In this document: one piece after another, positions 12,801-20,915 of the stretch
Numbering within the stretch: position 1 is the stretch's first letter
Layout of the letters: each line of letters starts with the position of its first letter
Origin: Opisthocomus hoazin
Lineage: Eukaryota; Chordata; Aves; Opisthocomiformes; Opisthocomidae
Direction: 5' to 3'
Length of the DNA: 64,000 nucleotides
Assembly (NCBI RefSeq): GCF_030867145.1
Contig: NC_134433.1
Span: 12,847,216-12,911,215, forward strand
Notes under the pieces: generated by a model
Told to the model about the DNA's origin: nothing
Seen by the model: the letters and a program-made list of their open reading frames with translations, nothing else
Databases searched by the model: none
Program-made: the position numbers and the translations under genes

Positions 12801-15800
12801 GGAATTTCTTTCCTCCTCTTTTCTTTTATGACAAGAAGGAAACAAAAAGTTACGAGACTTGTCAAATATAACTGCACCCTTCAAAGGCCACTGTGGTCCC
12901 AGGAGAGGGAGCCAGCACGCATACCTTTCACAAGTGTTATGTTAGATAACTTCAGACTCAAAGATATCCAGGCCTGAAAGCTTCCTGGTGATCTCCTCTC
13001 CTGGGTAACTTACAGGCAGGCAGGAACACACAGGTAAAGATGAATCTGAAAAGCCTTTCTTGCTGTGATGGTGCCTTTTCTTTACCTTCAACACCAGTTA
13101 CTGAGGGCTGTGGAAGCTGTGAAACTTGGATCTCTTATGAGACTTGGAATGGCTGAAATATTCACAAGCTTAAATCAACACAAAGACAAAGAAGCTGACC
13201 TGAGACAACTTTTAAACAGAAGAAAATGCTCAGGGCAATCTTCAAGTTAACAATTTTCTTGTGCAGAGAGATGACACATTCACTTCTCCCTTTCTATCAC
13301 ACACGCCCATGACTCCAACAGAAGAAGGGATCTCAGGACGCTGCTGTGCTCACAATGATATGAACACAGCAGAGATGCAGCACTCCAGCAGCATGGGTCG
13401 CTCTGAAACACAGTCCACTCTCACAGAAAACTCATTCCAGATCTGAAGGTGGACTCAGAGCTCAGGTTAAACACCCTGGGCTTCTGCATGTTTAAGTCAC
13501 CCACATTACAGCAAGTCATCAGAGGAGATTCAGCAATACAGAGATAATTTCATGAATCTCTGGAAAAATCCTTGAGATTGTCTCTTTGGATCTTCATTTC
13601 CACTAGCAGCAAAACCATGCAGCAACTCTGCATGAGAAATACGTACTGGTCAAGCACAGGAAAAAAACAGCGGTACTATGATGAGAGTGGATTATCAGCT
13701 GCCCTTTAGCAAGACACTTGGGACAAGATCTGAAGCAAAAGATACTTACCCCAGCAGCAGGTCATCGGGAACTGCAATAAAAAGAAAACGAAGTGTGAGA
13801 AGCGTGGCCAGCAAGTCAAGGGAGGGGATTCTGCCCCTCTGCTCCACTCTGGTGAGACCCCACCTCGAGTCCTCAGCATAGGACAGACACGGACCTGTTG
13901 GAGCAGGTCCACAAGAGGCCACAGCAATGATCTGAGGGCTGGAACAGTTCTCCTATGAGGAAAGGCTGAGAGAGTTGGGGTTGTTCAGCTTGGAGAAGAG
14001 ACGGCTCTGGGGAGACCTTACTGCGGCCTTTCAACACGTAAAGGGGGCTTACAAGAAAGATGGTGACAAACTCTTTAGCAGAGCCTGTTGCGATAGGACT
14101 AAGGGTAATAGTTTTAAACTCAAAGAAGGTAGATTTAGACTGGATATAAGGAAGACATTTTTTACCATGAGGGTGGTGAGACACTGGCACAGGTTGCCCA
14201 GAAAGGTGGCAGATGCCCCATCCCTGGAAACGTTCAAGGCCAGGTTGGATGGGGATCTGAGTGACCTGATTGAGTTGAAGATGCCCCTGTACATTGCAGA
14301 GGGGTTGGACTGGATGGCCTCTAAAGGTCCCTTCCAACCCAAACCATTCTATGATTTTGCCAGACTTCCCCACTGTGAGAGACATCTCCCTAACGTACCG
14401 CCAGAGGCCACACAGGACTGCAGTGCTGTAGCCATCCTCTCTAGCCACCAAAAAGCAACAAGGAGCAGCAACATGATCTGCTATGGTAGTGCTAAGGCAC
14501 TTATCAAGGACAGCAAGTAAATATACATTCTGAACCACGGGGATTAATTTTTAAAAGAAACACTAAAGCCAAGATATATTTATAATATCCTGCTTTTAAA
14601 AGCATGCAGCAAAAGGCATGCAGCCTCAACATCTTACTCTGTCACTTTAAGAAGCTGGTTAAAAATATATATATTGGTTTCCCTGAAACTCTCTTGGCAT
14701 GAGCTGAAAACTCTGGCATCAAAACTCTTTAAATGTTGTTCTTTTCCCAACATAGTCTTGCAGGGCGTCACTAGTTTATAGCTTTTAATACAGCACACAG
14801 AAACATAATGTCTTCACTTGTTAGAACTTCTTGTTAAGACGGAAAATTACACTTAAGAAAATTAGTCTGCTTGTTGTAGCTAACAGCCGAGGCTCTGATC
14901 ACCCAATTTGATCTTTCTGTTATCACTGATGGGACAGAGTCTACCACATCTCTGTATTCCACAGGAAGATCAGGATTTTTGACTTTAAAATCCTCTGTTC
15001 CAACAATTCAAAATATTCCCCATGGCTTACACTGCTGGTTTGACTTTTCCAACTTTATTCTAATTTAATTCTTCAAAGCGATTGATCAGTTTCTTTCTGT
15101 AGTTATGCCCCAGCGTACTAACTTGGTGCTTTAAGGAGAAGTATTCCTTAAAAGGAATGTTGATTTTTTTTTTTCCTAGTTTACAACAGGATTTATAAAG
15201 CTCTTTCAAAAAGTCACATGTAGATTTTGGATCTACTCTAACCTGACAGGAGCCATACCACAGGTATGCCAGAAAGCTGTCAACATGGTCACTCCGACAG
15301 TTTAGTCTCTGCCCGTTTCCCACTCAAATGCAGTACTCAAACAGACTTCTCTAAGTGTTTAATTGGTTGTTTTTAGTGCAGTTAAAATATTCCCTAAATA
15401 GACGTTTTCCTTAGGAAGAACCATTCTGTGCTACTTATCAAGTAAACACAAACACGTTTATTCTTTCAGCACAGATTACAGAACTACATTAGTAATCCAG
15501 AGTGCAGTGAAGGTAATTGTTCTTAACTAGCTGCTAGAATTGGCCCAGATTTAACTGTTGGCTTATGCTTGCTTCTCTCAAGCAACGGGGAAGTTGTTCT
15601 TTGCCCTGGGATTACAACACCACACCCTCTGCCAGGCAGCGACGAAATGTGACCATTTTTATGAAGATTTCCCTTTCAACGCTAGTTTTGAAATCAGTGA
15701 GTCGATAGAAGCAGCAGTACTGTAGGCACAACAAAGTGCCTACCTGGAAGTGCATAAATTGTCATCCCTCAAGTGCAACTACTTACATTACAAGCTCTAA

Positions 15801-16310
15801 GCAAGCAGCACGGCCCTGGGTCCCATGTTCAAAAAAGTGTCCAGCCCGGTCTGCTCTTTGGAAGGGCCTGACTTTTAGAAGGGGGCTGCTCCTCACTACC
15901 TGTGCTTCAAACCCCTTTGTGTCCAGACAAGCTGTATCTAGTAGAGCAATTAAATATACACTCAGAACCACAGAGATTAACTCCAAAAAGAAATGTGGAA
16001 GCCCAAATATACTTACTTCTACAATACCCTCCTTTAAACAGCATGCAAGAAAAGGTATGCGGCCTCAGCATCTCCCTCTGCCACTCCTGCAAGTGAAGGC
16101 CACCCCTCACGCGACAGTCTGCAGGAGATGCGAGCAAGGAGAGGCCGCCAGCCCTCAGTGCTACCCACAGGTTTGACAGCGCCAGTATTGCTGGCCGACC
16201 GCCTGCTGGGACGGCTCTGGTTTTCTTTACGTACCGTGTGCAGTCTCCTGAAAAGCCCTTTTGATCTCTTTCAGAAGCTCTTCTGCTACTGCGGGCAAGG
16301 TGCTGTCCAT
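3719..16310 (-). CDS. ZSWIM7: ZSWIM7 (SWS1), SWIM zinc-finger Shu-complex subunit, complete gene span
   Basis: Five coding exons, 16235-16310, 13750-13771, 9983-10085, 4487-4591 and 3719-3835, join in frame to 423 nt. That is 140 residues plus a stop, the same length as I know for human ZSWIM7. The product starts MDSTLPAVAEELL, continues through LKFIFGPSA and ALDLVDQRSV, and ends in EEEDEG. The SWIM zinc-binding motif CxCx(n)CxH is intact: CTC in the fourth coding exon pairs with CKH at the start of the fifth. In the family, ZSWIM7 pairs with SWSAP1 in the Shu complex, promotes RAD51 and DMC1 filament formation in recombination and meiosis, and is nuclear. The start ATG has G at -3 and +4 and aligns with the family start. 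A non-coding first exon (from 16880 upward) shares a CpG-island promoter with TTC19. Introns carry a CR1 copy and a diverged duplicated segment. Identification is firm; exon ends rest on splice consensus and phase. Confidence 0.96.
4487..4591 (-). CDS. ZSWIM7: ZSWIM7 coding exon 4, SWIM finger
   Basis: The exon has 35 codons, phase 0 at both ends, between TTTCAG|GTC and CTG|GTAAGT. It encodes VLGSSGKLYTCYSSCHFCTC followed by PAFGFTVLQK. CTC is the CxC half of the SWIM motif. The exon is too short to stand out as an open frame and was found by matching the family. Confidence 0.95.
4592..9982 (-). other. ZSWIM7: ZSWIM7 intron between coding exons 3 and 4 (5.4 kb)
   Basis: No further exon or recognisable transposon was seen. 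The stretch includes an unusually long stop-free frame on the sense strand at 4881-5861 (326 codons, opening with GTG). It is rich in Cys, Arg and Ser and resembles no family I know, so it is described as a finding and not called as a gene. Confidence 0.6.
9983..10085 (-). CDS. ZSWIM7: ZSWIM7 coding exon 3
   Basis: Lies between CTTTCAG|GCTG and CAG|GTACAC. Its first base completes a Gly codon, followed by 34 codons reading LKFIFGPSAVPALDLVDQRS and ending SPSGRTAYQ. It matches the conserved core of ZSWIM7 upstream of the zinc finger. Confidence 0.96.
10086..13749 (-). other. ZSWIM7: ZSWIM7 intron between coding exons 2 and 3 (3.7 kb)
   Basis: No additional exon, RNA gene or recognisable mobile element was seen on either strand. 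All open frames in it are short and unsupported. Confidence 0.55.
13750..13771 (-). CDS. ZSWIM7: ZSWIM7 coding exon 2, a 22-nt microexon
   Basis: Lies between TTATTGCAG|TTCCCG and TGGG|GTAAGT. With one base from the previous exon and one from the next it adds VPDDLLLG, matching the family segment between the N-terminal helix and LKF. Without it the flanking exons do not join in frame, so it must be included. The acceptor tract is short because a CR1 element begins about 25 bases upstream. Confidence 0.9.
13795..14357 (+). mobile_element. CR1 LINE, 5'-truncated 3' end
   Basis: The sequence follows the avian CR1 3' region from about 'gtggccagcaagtcaaggga' through 'ctggcacaggttgcccag' to 'ggtcccttccaaccc' and 'attctatgat'. 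It lies in ZSWIM7 intron 2, antisense to the gene. It is interrupted by stop codons and carries no intact reverse transcriptase. Its left end abuts the acceptor region of the 22-nt ZSWIM7 microexon. Confidence 0.93.
14515..14655 (+). repeat. Diverged repeat copy A
   Basis: This segment resembles 15947-16095 in the same orientation over about 140 bases. Shared blocks include aaatataca, 'gaaccac.g.gattaa', the gcatgca..aaaagg block and 'gcctca.catct'. It is not a transposon I recognise, and it sits just past the CR1 copy. Confidence 0.7.
15947..16095 (+). repeat. Diverged repeat copy B
   Basis: Partner of 14515-14655. By eye roughly two thirds to three quarters of aligned bases match, with small gaps. 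It lies in the same ZSWIM7 intron, about 140 bases from the first coding exon. Confidence 0.7.
16235..16310 (-). CDS. ZSWIM7: ZSWIM7 coding exon 1 (start codon)
   Basis: ATG at 16310-16308 begins MDSTLPAVAEELLKEIKRAF, which aligns residue for residue with the family N-terminus. The exon ends CAC G|GTACGT. The exon itself extends upstream to 16332, after the acceptor CTTCCAG|GTGCG. The start context has G at -3 and +4, which is strong. Confidence 0.94.
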
Positions 16311-16879
16311 CTCCTTGGCACCAGCCTCGCACCTGGAAGCGAGACAGAAGACAGTGGGAGACCACGGAGGTCACCGCAGCTCCCACAAATGGGGACGGAT
16401 TATCCGGGCACAACTCCATCCCAACCCTGCAACAAGGCCAAGCAAAGCGCATATTTAGCCACTTTTGGACGGTGTTTTTTAGGCTTTCCCGGAACAAAGC
16501 GCTTCTCAAAACCGCGCCGGTGTCTCGCAGACACCCCCCGCATAAACAGACCCGTGGAGGGGGGCGGGGGGGAGGATACAGCCGGCAGCAGGAGGATGCC
16601 CTGGCCCGGGGCGCCCCGGCGCTGGGCCAAGCCAGCTCCCGGCGGAGGAGGTCGCACCGCCCGCCCGCCGCCGCGGCAAGGGGCCTGGCTGCCCCCGGGG
16701 CCCGCGAGCCGCGCTGGGGGAGCTCCAGGGAAGGGCCGGCGGCTGCCAGGCCCCGGCAGCGGGAGCCGCGCCATCGCCGCCCCCCGCTCGTTCCCCGGGG
16801 GTTTCGGCTCCCTCAGCCCGGCGGAGCCATCCAGAGCCGCCGGGCCTGGGATAGAGGGCGGCCCCGGGGCCGGGCCTAC

Positions 16880-16920
16880 CTGCGGCCGCGCAGCCATGAG
16901 GGCGCGTCTCCATAGCGACA
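16880..16920 (-). other. ZSWIM7: Probable ZSWIM7 non-coding exon 1 with upstream ATG
   Basis: A donor CAG|GTAGGC at 16880/16879 pairs with the acceptor at 16333. The exon holds an ATG at 16897-16895 with C at -3 (weak context). Read through splicing it gives a 41-codon frame, starting MAARPQVRGW, that overlaps the true start out of frame and stops in the 22-nt exon. The upstream edge is only approximate. Confidence 0.55.
16906..16919. promoter_or_regulatory. X-box-like RFX motif
   Basis: gtctccatagcgac matches the inverted-repeat X-box gttgccatggcaac at 10 of 14 positions and lies at the ZSWIM7 first exon. RFX factors bind such sites in divergent promoters. Motif only; function inferred. Confidence 0.35.
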
Positions 16921-16954
16921 GGCGCCCTTTGCCCCGGATGACGCAGCGGCCCGC

Positions 16955-16964
16955 ATCACGTGAT
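16955..16964. promoter_or_regulatory. Palindromic E-box atcacgtgat
   Basis: A perfect 10-base palindrome with a CACGTG core, the type bound by USF and MiT/TFE factors. It lies between the two divergent genes, about 40 bases upstream of the TTC19 start codon. A CRE-like tgacgcag lies just before it at about 16939. Confidence 0.5.
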
Positions 16965-17004
16965 AAGGGCGAGCTCTTAAAGGGCCCGCGGCCGGGGGAG
17001 AAGG

Positions 17005-17182
17005 ATGCTGGCGGCAGCGGTGCGGCGGGCCCTGTGCCGCTTGGCCGCCCGCCGCTGCCCCGCGGGGCTCCCGCTGCCCCGCCCCGCCTGGCCCTGCGGC
17101 GGGGCCCGCGGGGAGGAGGCCGGCGGGCGGGGGTGCGGGCGGCGGGCCCGGCCGGTCGGGGGTGCCGTGGCCTTGCTGGGAG
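17005..17182 (+). CDS. TTC19: TTC19 exon 1, presequence
   Basis: The exon has 59 codons plus one base, then GGAG|GTGAGG. It begins MLAAAVRRALCRLAARRC, an arginine-rich amphipathic mitochondrial targeting type. It is very GC-rich. The following intron is only 69 bases. Confidence 0.93.
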
Positions 17183-20100
17183 GTGAGGCGGGCCGCGGGC
17201 TGCGCGGGACGGCGGGGCGGGCGGCGGTCACCCGTCACCCTCGCCCCGCAGCCTTCTCCCTCTTCCCCAGGGACGCCGAGGAGGACGGCGAGGACGCCAT
17301 TCTCCTCCTGCTGAAGAGAGCCAAGGTGAGGCGCCGTCCCCCGCGGGGCGGTGACCTCCGCGCGGGGCCCGTCCCGCCCGGGCTGCCCTCGGCCTCCCCC
17401 CGTCTCTCCACAGCTCAGCGTGATGAAGGGCGAACTGGGGGAGGCCGAGCAGGTCCTGCACCAAGCCCTGCGGCTCTCGCACCAGTCGGAGAACAGGAAA
17501 GCCATCGTTTACACCTACAGCATGGTGAGGGGGGGTCCCTGCGGGGCGGGCAGTGCCCGGTGCGGGGCCGTTGGGAGGAGGAGAAGCAGCTGTGTCCAGG
17601 TTAGCGGCCGTAGCCTTTGTGGAGCTTCAGCACTGCCTGTCTCTTCCAGATGGCAAACGTGGCCTTCATGCGGGGGCAGCTGGAGAATGTGAGTTGCTCT
17701 GGATTGGTTCCCCCCCCCTCCTCTGAATTTTAAGAGGCTGACATCTTCTGCAAAGTGTTGTGGTGCCCGAGATCGTGAAGGGGTGGCATGCTGTGACAGG
17801 CTGCGTGCTGGGAGTTGCAAGGCAGAGATCTTGCAGTTCAAAGCAGAATAATTTGGCAGGCGTTGGAACAGGCTGCCCAGGGCGGTGGTGGAGTCCCCAG
17901 CCCAGAGGTGTTCAAAAAACATGTAGCTGTGGCACTTCAGGACACGGTTTAGCAGGCATGGTGGTGTTGAGGTGACAGTTGGACTTGATGGTCTGAGAGG
18001 TCTTTTCCAACCTATGATTCTATGATAATTTGCTTTGGGACTGCAGTCCCATGGAGCACGCACTGCTAAGAAACACAGTTTCACTGTTAAACTTTGAGCT
18101 CCAACATGGTGTGCAAGGGAAGGAATACTTCTTACTCTTAAATGCCACAGTCAAACATTTAGATACTGTCCCAAGGAGAATCCAGGAAAGCCCTAAAGGC
18201 ACACAGTTGTGGTAAACTCTTGACTGGTGCAGGAGTCCTAAAAACTAAAAGGACCCTACTAGCCGGCAGTACCACTGGGCTCTGGTTAGCCCTTCACTTC
18301 TGACTGGTCTTGACGTACAATGTAAATGCCACAAATTGTAAGACAGGTTTCTCTCAGTAGTCTGCCTCTGTACAGGGTAGAGATCTTTTGTTTTTACTGC
18401 CATCGTTCCTCAGCATTCTCTTCAAAATTCTCATTTCAGGCAGAAAAGCTCTACAAAGCAAGCATGAGCTATTTGCTTGCAGGGGACACGAAGGAGGTAT
18501 GTTCTTCTGATAAATGCTTCAGGGGGAAGTCTTAACAATTCTTTGGTCTGTTTCTTGTGCTGTAATACCTCCTACTGGAAACTGGCAATACTAGCTGTGA
18601 GCTTGCCAGCTTCTCAAGAACTTCTCTTAGGGGATGGCAGCTCTGGAGACAACAGGATGGGGATTTTGAAGGTCTAAACTTGTTCTCTGGCAAAGTAATG
18701 CTTCTACTGGGAAGATACAAGAAGAGTAACAGTTGTGTTGTGTGTGTCCTTCTGGCAGGATGACAATGCAATCCTTGAGATGTCCCTCAAGCTGGCCAGT
18801 ATCTATGCTGCTCAGAAACAGTAAGTTCCCTACTGAAGGTATCTTGAGCTTAGGACAGAAGTAGCCATAGAGGATGTTGCTCTTTAGTCTTAAATCCACA
18901 CCTCACAGGAGAGGCAGCTTTTGAAGCAGTTGGTGGCTGGTAACTTGTAGCTTCATTTTCCAACGGAGTATTGGCATGGGTTGGCTTAGCTGGCCTTGTT
19001 TGGAGAGAGGGCGCCCAGGCTGTGATCAAGAAGAGAGCACTGAGGGCAAGAAGGGTCTGGTGAAGGGGAAAAGTTGTCTTACAGGCCCTTTAGACTGAGG
19101 GCTTGCAGGTGTCCACATCCAGCCCTTCAGGGATGGAAGGAGCCTTGCTTTGCTGAGCTGTACTTTACAGGCACAAGTTAGCTGTGGCTGGCTACCAGTT
19201 CTGCATCCTGACCTTAGAGGAGAAAATTGCCAAACAAAAGGACTTGCCTGAGGACGTCTTACCAGGTGGGAGTGCCTTGTCTGCCAAAGGCTTCTCTCAT
19301 TATCTTTTTCCCCATTTCCTTGTACTTGATGTTGCTTTCCATATTGCCTAAGCACCATCTTTGTGTCAATTCATTGTCTTTGCACTGCATGAGTTTCCTG
19401 CTGTTGTAGGATGGAGACTCATGCTTGATCGTGTGAAGTGATCACTTCCCCTCCTCTCTATTTGCAGCTGAAGAAAAGGCCAACACGCATCTCTTGCTTG
19501 GGATGAGCCTAGACTCCTATGCTCGCTATCTGCTAAACATTAACCAGCTCCCAGTGGCCCAAAAAATGTATGAGAAGGCTCTGCAGATATCAAATGATGT
19601 TCAAGGAGAGACTCATCCACAGGTGACGTGTAAAATGGTAGTTGGACTACTAGGGAAAGAAAGGCTGATCTCCTAGGGAATGAGGCAGCCTTAAAAGCAA
19701 CCTTGCTGGCATCAGATGTACACAGCACTAAATTAGCTTCTGTTTTCCTGCCAGGAAGAATGAGCATGCAGCATGCTGATATATAAATATGAGACACTTT
19801 CTTACTGAAAGGTTCTCTGGGATATATGACTTTTATTAGTGTGACGGGGTAGGAATGTTGTGCTCCTGCTGCCCCAGACTTCTACACAAGTCTTGCTCTG
19901 AGGCTTCCTTTTCTGTCCTGGTGCAGACTGTGGTGCTGATGAATGACTTGGCAACTGTACTGGATGCTCAGGGGCACTACGATGAGGCATACTCCTATGT
20001 GAAGAGGGCAGCTGAGCTGGCAAAGGAGACTGAACACCCTGAGGAGCACATGGTGCTGAATAACCTGGCAGCAATTCTGATGCACAAAGGTAAGTACATA

Positions 20101-20735
20101 AATGTCCAGCCTGCGTCACTGCGCTTGTGCTGACTGCAGAAACCTGTACTGTAGGATTGAACTACAGTGTTATTTTTGTGCTACTATTTTTAAGCAGTAG
20201 GTCTGCTGACTTGGTGTAGGCAACTTGTATTGCATTCAAACTGAATTCAGCAGCTAAGGATCCTGTCCAAGATGCAGTACTGGTGCATCGGACTCAAAAG
20301 GGTGCCAGGGAATCTAGTTTCTCTTGTCCTGTGTTATAGTGATTGGTTCCAAAAGGACATAAGACATGCTTCAGACTTGTTTCAATGAGGCCTTACTGAT
20401 GAAGCAGCATCTTGTCCTGTCATCACTGCTGCTAGCTCTTGTAGTTGGCACCCTATGCTGAATGTTTTCTGAACCTCCCTAGTTCTTCTAGTGTTCCAAG
20501 TAGTCTTATGCACGTCCTTTGCCTGTGCTTAGCTTCAGGAGGGGACTCTGAAAATGGGCGATGTAGTTGGCTAGCCATGCCACTTTTTCCTCTTGCTACA
20601 GAAGACTTTCTGCAAGCAAAACAAGTGTACAAAGAAGCTCTCAAACAGGCACAACAGAAAGGAGATGTTGCTTCTGTCCAGCATATCCAGGAAGAACTAG
20701 CTGAGCTGGCCAAGAGGAGAAAAGGCTCCAAATAA
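17005..20735 (+). CDS. TTC19: TTC19, mitochondrial TPR protein for complex III, complete gene span
   Basis: Ten coding exons, 17005-17182, 17252-17325, 17414-17524, 17650-17688, 18440-18496, 18759-18820, 19171-19265, 19468-19622, 19927-20089 and 20602-20735, join to 1068 nt and 355 residues. I recall human TTC19 as about 380. The first 30 or so residues contain several Arg and no acidic residue, as in a mitochondrial presequence. The rest is a run of TPR helices: ILLLLKRAKLSVMKGELGEA, YTYSMMANVAFMRGQLENAE, ASIYAAQKQHKLAVAGYQF, VVLMNDLATVLDAQGHYDEA and MVLNNLAAILMHK. The family protein sits at the inner membrane, binds assembled complex III and helps clear fragments of the Rieske subunit UQCRFS1. 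Expression would start from the divergent CpG-island promoter shared with ZSWIM7. The gene converges on NCOR1. No break or missing part was seen. Confidence 0.97.
17252..17325 (+). CDS. TTC19: TTC19 exon 2
   Basis: Acceptor CCCGCAG at 17251. It encodes AFSLFPRDAEEDGEDAILLL followed by LKRAK. A second AG at 17270 would shift the frame, so the first is chosen. It ends in phase 0 at AAG|GTGAGG. Confidence 0.93.
17414..17524 (+). CDS. TTC19: TTC19 exon 3
   Basis: Exactly 37 codons between CCACAG|CTC and ATG|GTGAGG. It encodes LSVMKGELGEAEQVLHQALR through IVYTYSM, the first clear TPR-like pair. Confidence 0.96.
17650..17688 (+). CDS. TTC19: TTC19 exon 4 (39 nt)
   Basis: Exactly 13 codons, MANVAFMRGQLEN, between TTCCAG|ATG and AAT|GTGAGT. 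It matches the family segment between YTY and AEQLF. Confidence 0.95.
17855..18030 (+). mobile_element. CR1 LINE 3' fragment in TTC19 intron 4
   Basis: It carries the CR1 signatures 'ggaacaggctgcccagg', 'gttggacttgatggtctgag', 'ggtcttttccaacct' and the terminal 'atgattctatgat'. It is in sense orientation to TTC19. The rest of the intron (17689-18439) shows nothing else I recognise. Confidence 0.9.
18440..18496 (+). CDS. TTC19: TTC19 exon 5
   Basis: Exactly 19 codons, AEKLYKASMSYLLAGDTKE, between TTTCAG|GCA and GAG|GTATGT, in phase 0. Confidence 0.96.
18759..18820 (+). CDS. TTC19: TTC19 exon 6
   Basis: 20 codons plus two bases after CTGGCAG, encoding DDNAILEMSLKLASIYAAQK. It ends CA|GTAAGT, in phase 2. 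Confidence 0.96.
19171..19265 (+). CDS. TTC19: TTC19 exon 7
   Basis: Follows TTTACAG. It encodes HKLAVAGYQFCILTLEEKIA and then KQKDLPEDVLP, ending CCA G|GTGGGA. The donor is weaker than its neighbours but is the only one that keeps phase. Confidence 0.93.
19468..19622 (+). CDS. TTC19: TTC19 exon 8
   Basis: Follows TTTGCAG. It encodes AEEKANTHLLLGMSLDSYAR through MYEKALQISNDVQGETHPQ, ending CAG|GTGACG in phase 0. It holds one TPR unit. Confidence 0.96.
19927..20089 (+). CDS. TTC19: TTC19 exon 9
   Basis: Follows GGTGCAG. It encodes TVVLMNDLATVLDAQGHYDE through VLNNLAAILMHK plus one base, then GTAAGT. It holds two TPR helix pairs. Confidence 0.96.
20602..20735 (+). CDS. TTC19: TTC19 exon 10 (last)
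   Basis: Follows GCTACAG. It encodes EDFLQAKQVYKEALKQAQQK, then SVQHIQEELAELAKRRKGSK and TAA. It matches the family C-terminal TPR and the short basic tail. Confidence 0.96.
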
Positions 20736-20915
20736 GTTTGGCCACAGAGTCCAACCTTGAGGTGGCTGACAGCAGCAAGGGTTGGTCCGTGACAGCAGCC
20801 TGGGACCAGTCTGGTGCAATTCTGGAGCAGCAAGGAGGAGTTTAAGGACTGCTTAACAAGAAGGGCTGGTATTGCCTAACAACTTAGCCCAAAATAAAGT
20901 TGTGAAATATTAACT
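20736..20915 (+). other. TTC19: TTC19 3' untranslated region
   Basis: Runs from the stop codon to about 17 bases past the first poly(A) signal. A second AATAAA at 21254-21259 could give a longer form. Confidence 0.6.
20893..20898 (+). terminator. TTC19: TTC19 polyadenylation signal AATAAA
   Basis: Canonical hexamer about 160 bases after the TTC19 stop codon. Its use is inferred. Confidence 0.7.

Larger units (their letters stand above)
13772..16234 (-). other. ZSWIM7: ZSWIM7 intron between coding exons 1 and 2 (2.5 kb)
   Basis: The intron holds the CR1 copy, both copies of the diverged repeat, and an 88-codon stop-free frame on the minus strand at 15060-15323 that I cannot assign. No other exon was seen. 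Confidence 0.6.
16530..17580. promoter_or_regulatory. CpG island and divergent ZSWIM7/TTC19 promoter
   Basis: This stretch is strikingly GC- and CpG-rich compared with the AT-rich remainder. It contains the first exons of two genes pointing away from each other. The ZSWIM7 upstream ATG (16897) and the TTC19 start (17005) are about 110 bases apart, so the genes must share promoter sequence. No TATA box was seen. Confidence 0.85.

Noticed and set aside
13975..14520. 181-codon open frame, plus strand
   Set aside because: It lies mostly within the CR1 3' region (non-coding part of the element) and runs out of it by chance.
16128..17186. 352-codon open frame, plus strand, across the CpG island
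   Set aside because: Stop codons are rare in GC-rich sequence. It overlaps ZSWIM7 exons on the other strand and the TTC19 start in another frame, and has a Pro/Arg/Gly-rich shadow composition.
17271..17325. Alternative TTC19 exon 2 acceptor at 17270
   Set aside because: It would shift the reading frame; the acceptor at 17251 gives the family sequence.
16876..17505. 209-codon open frame antisense to TTC19 exons 1-3
   Set aside because: A shadow of the GC-rich coding exons and introns; no family match.
17515..18084. 189-codon minus-strand frame in TTC19 introns
   Set aside because: It crosses exon 4 and the CR1 fragment on the wrong strand; composition is uninformative.
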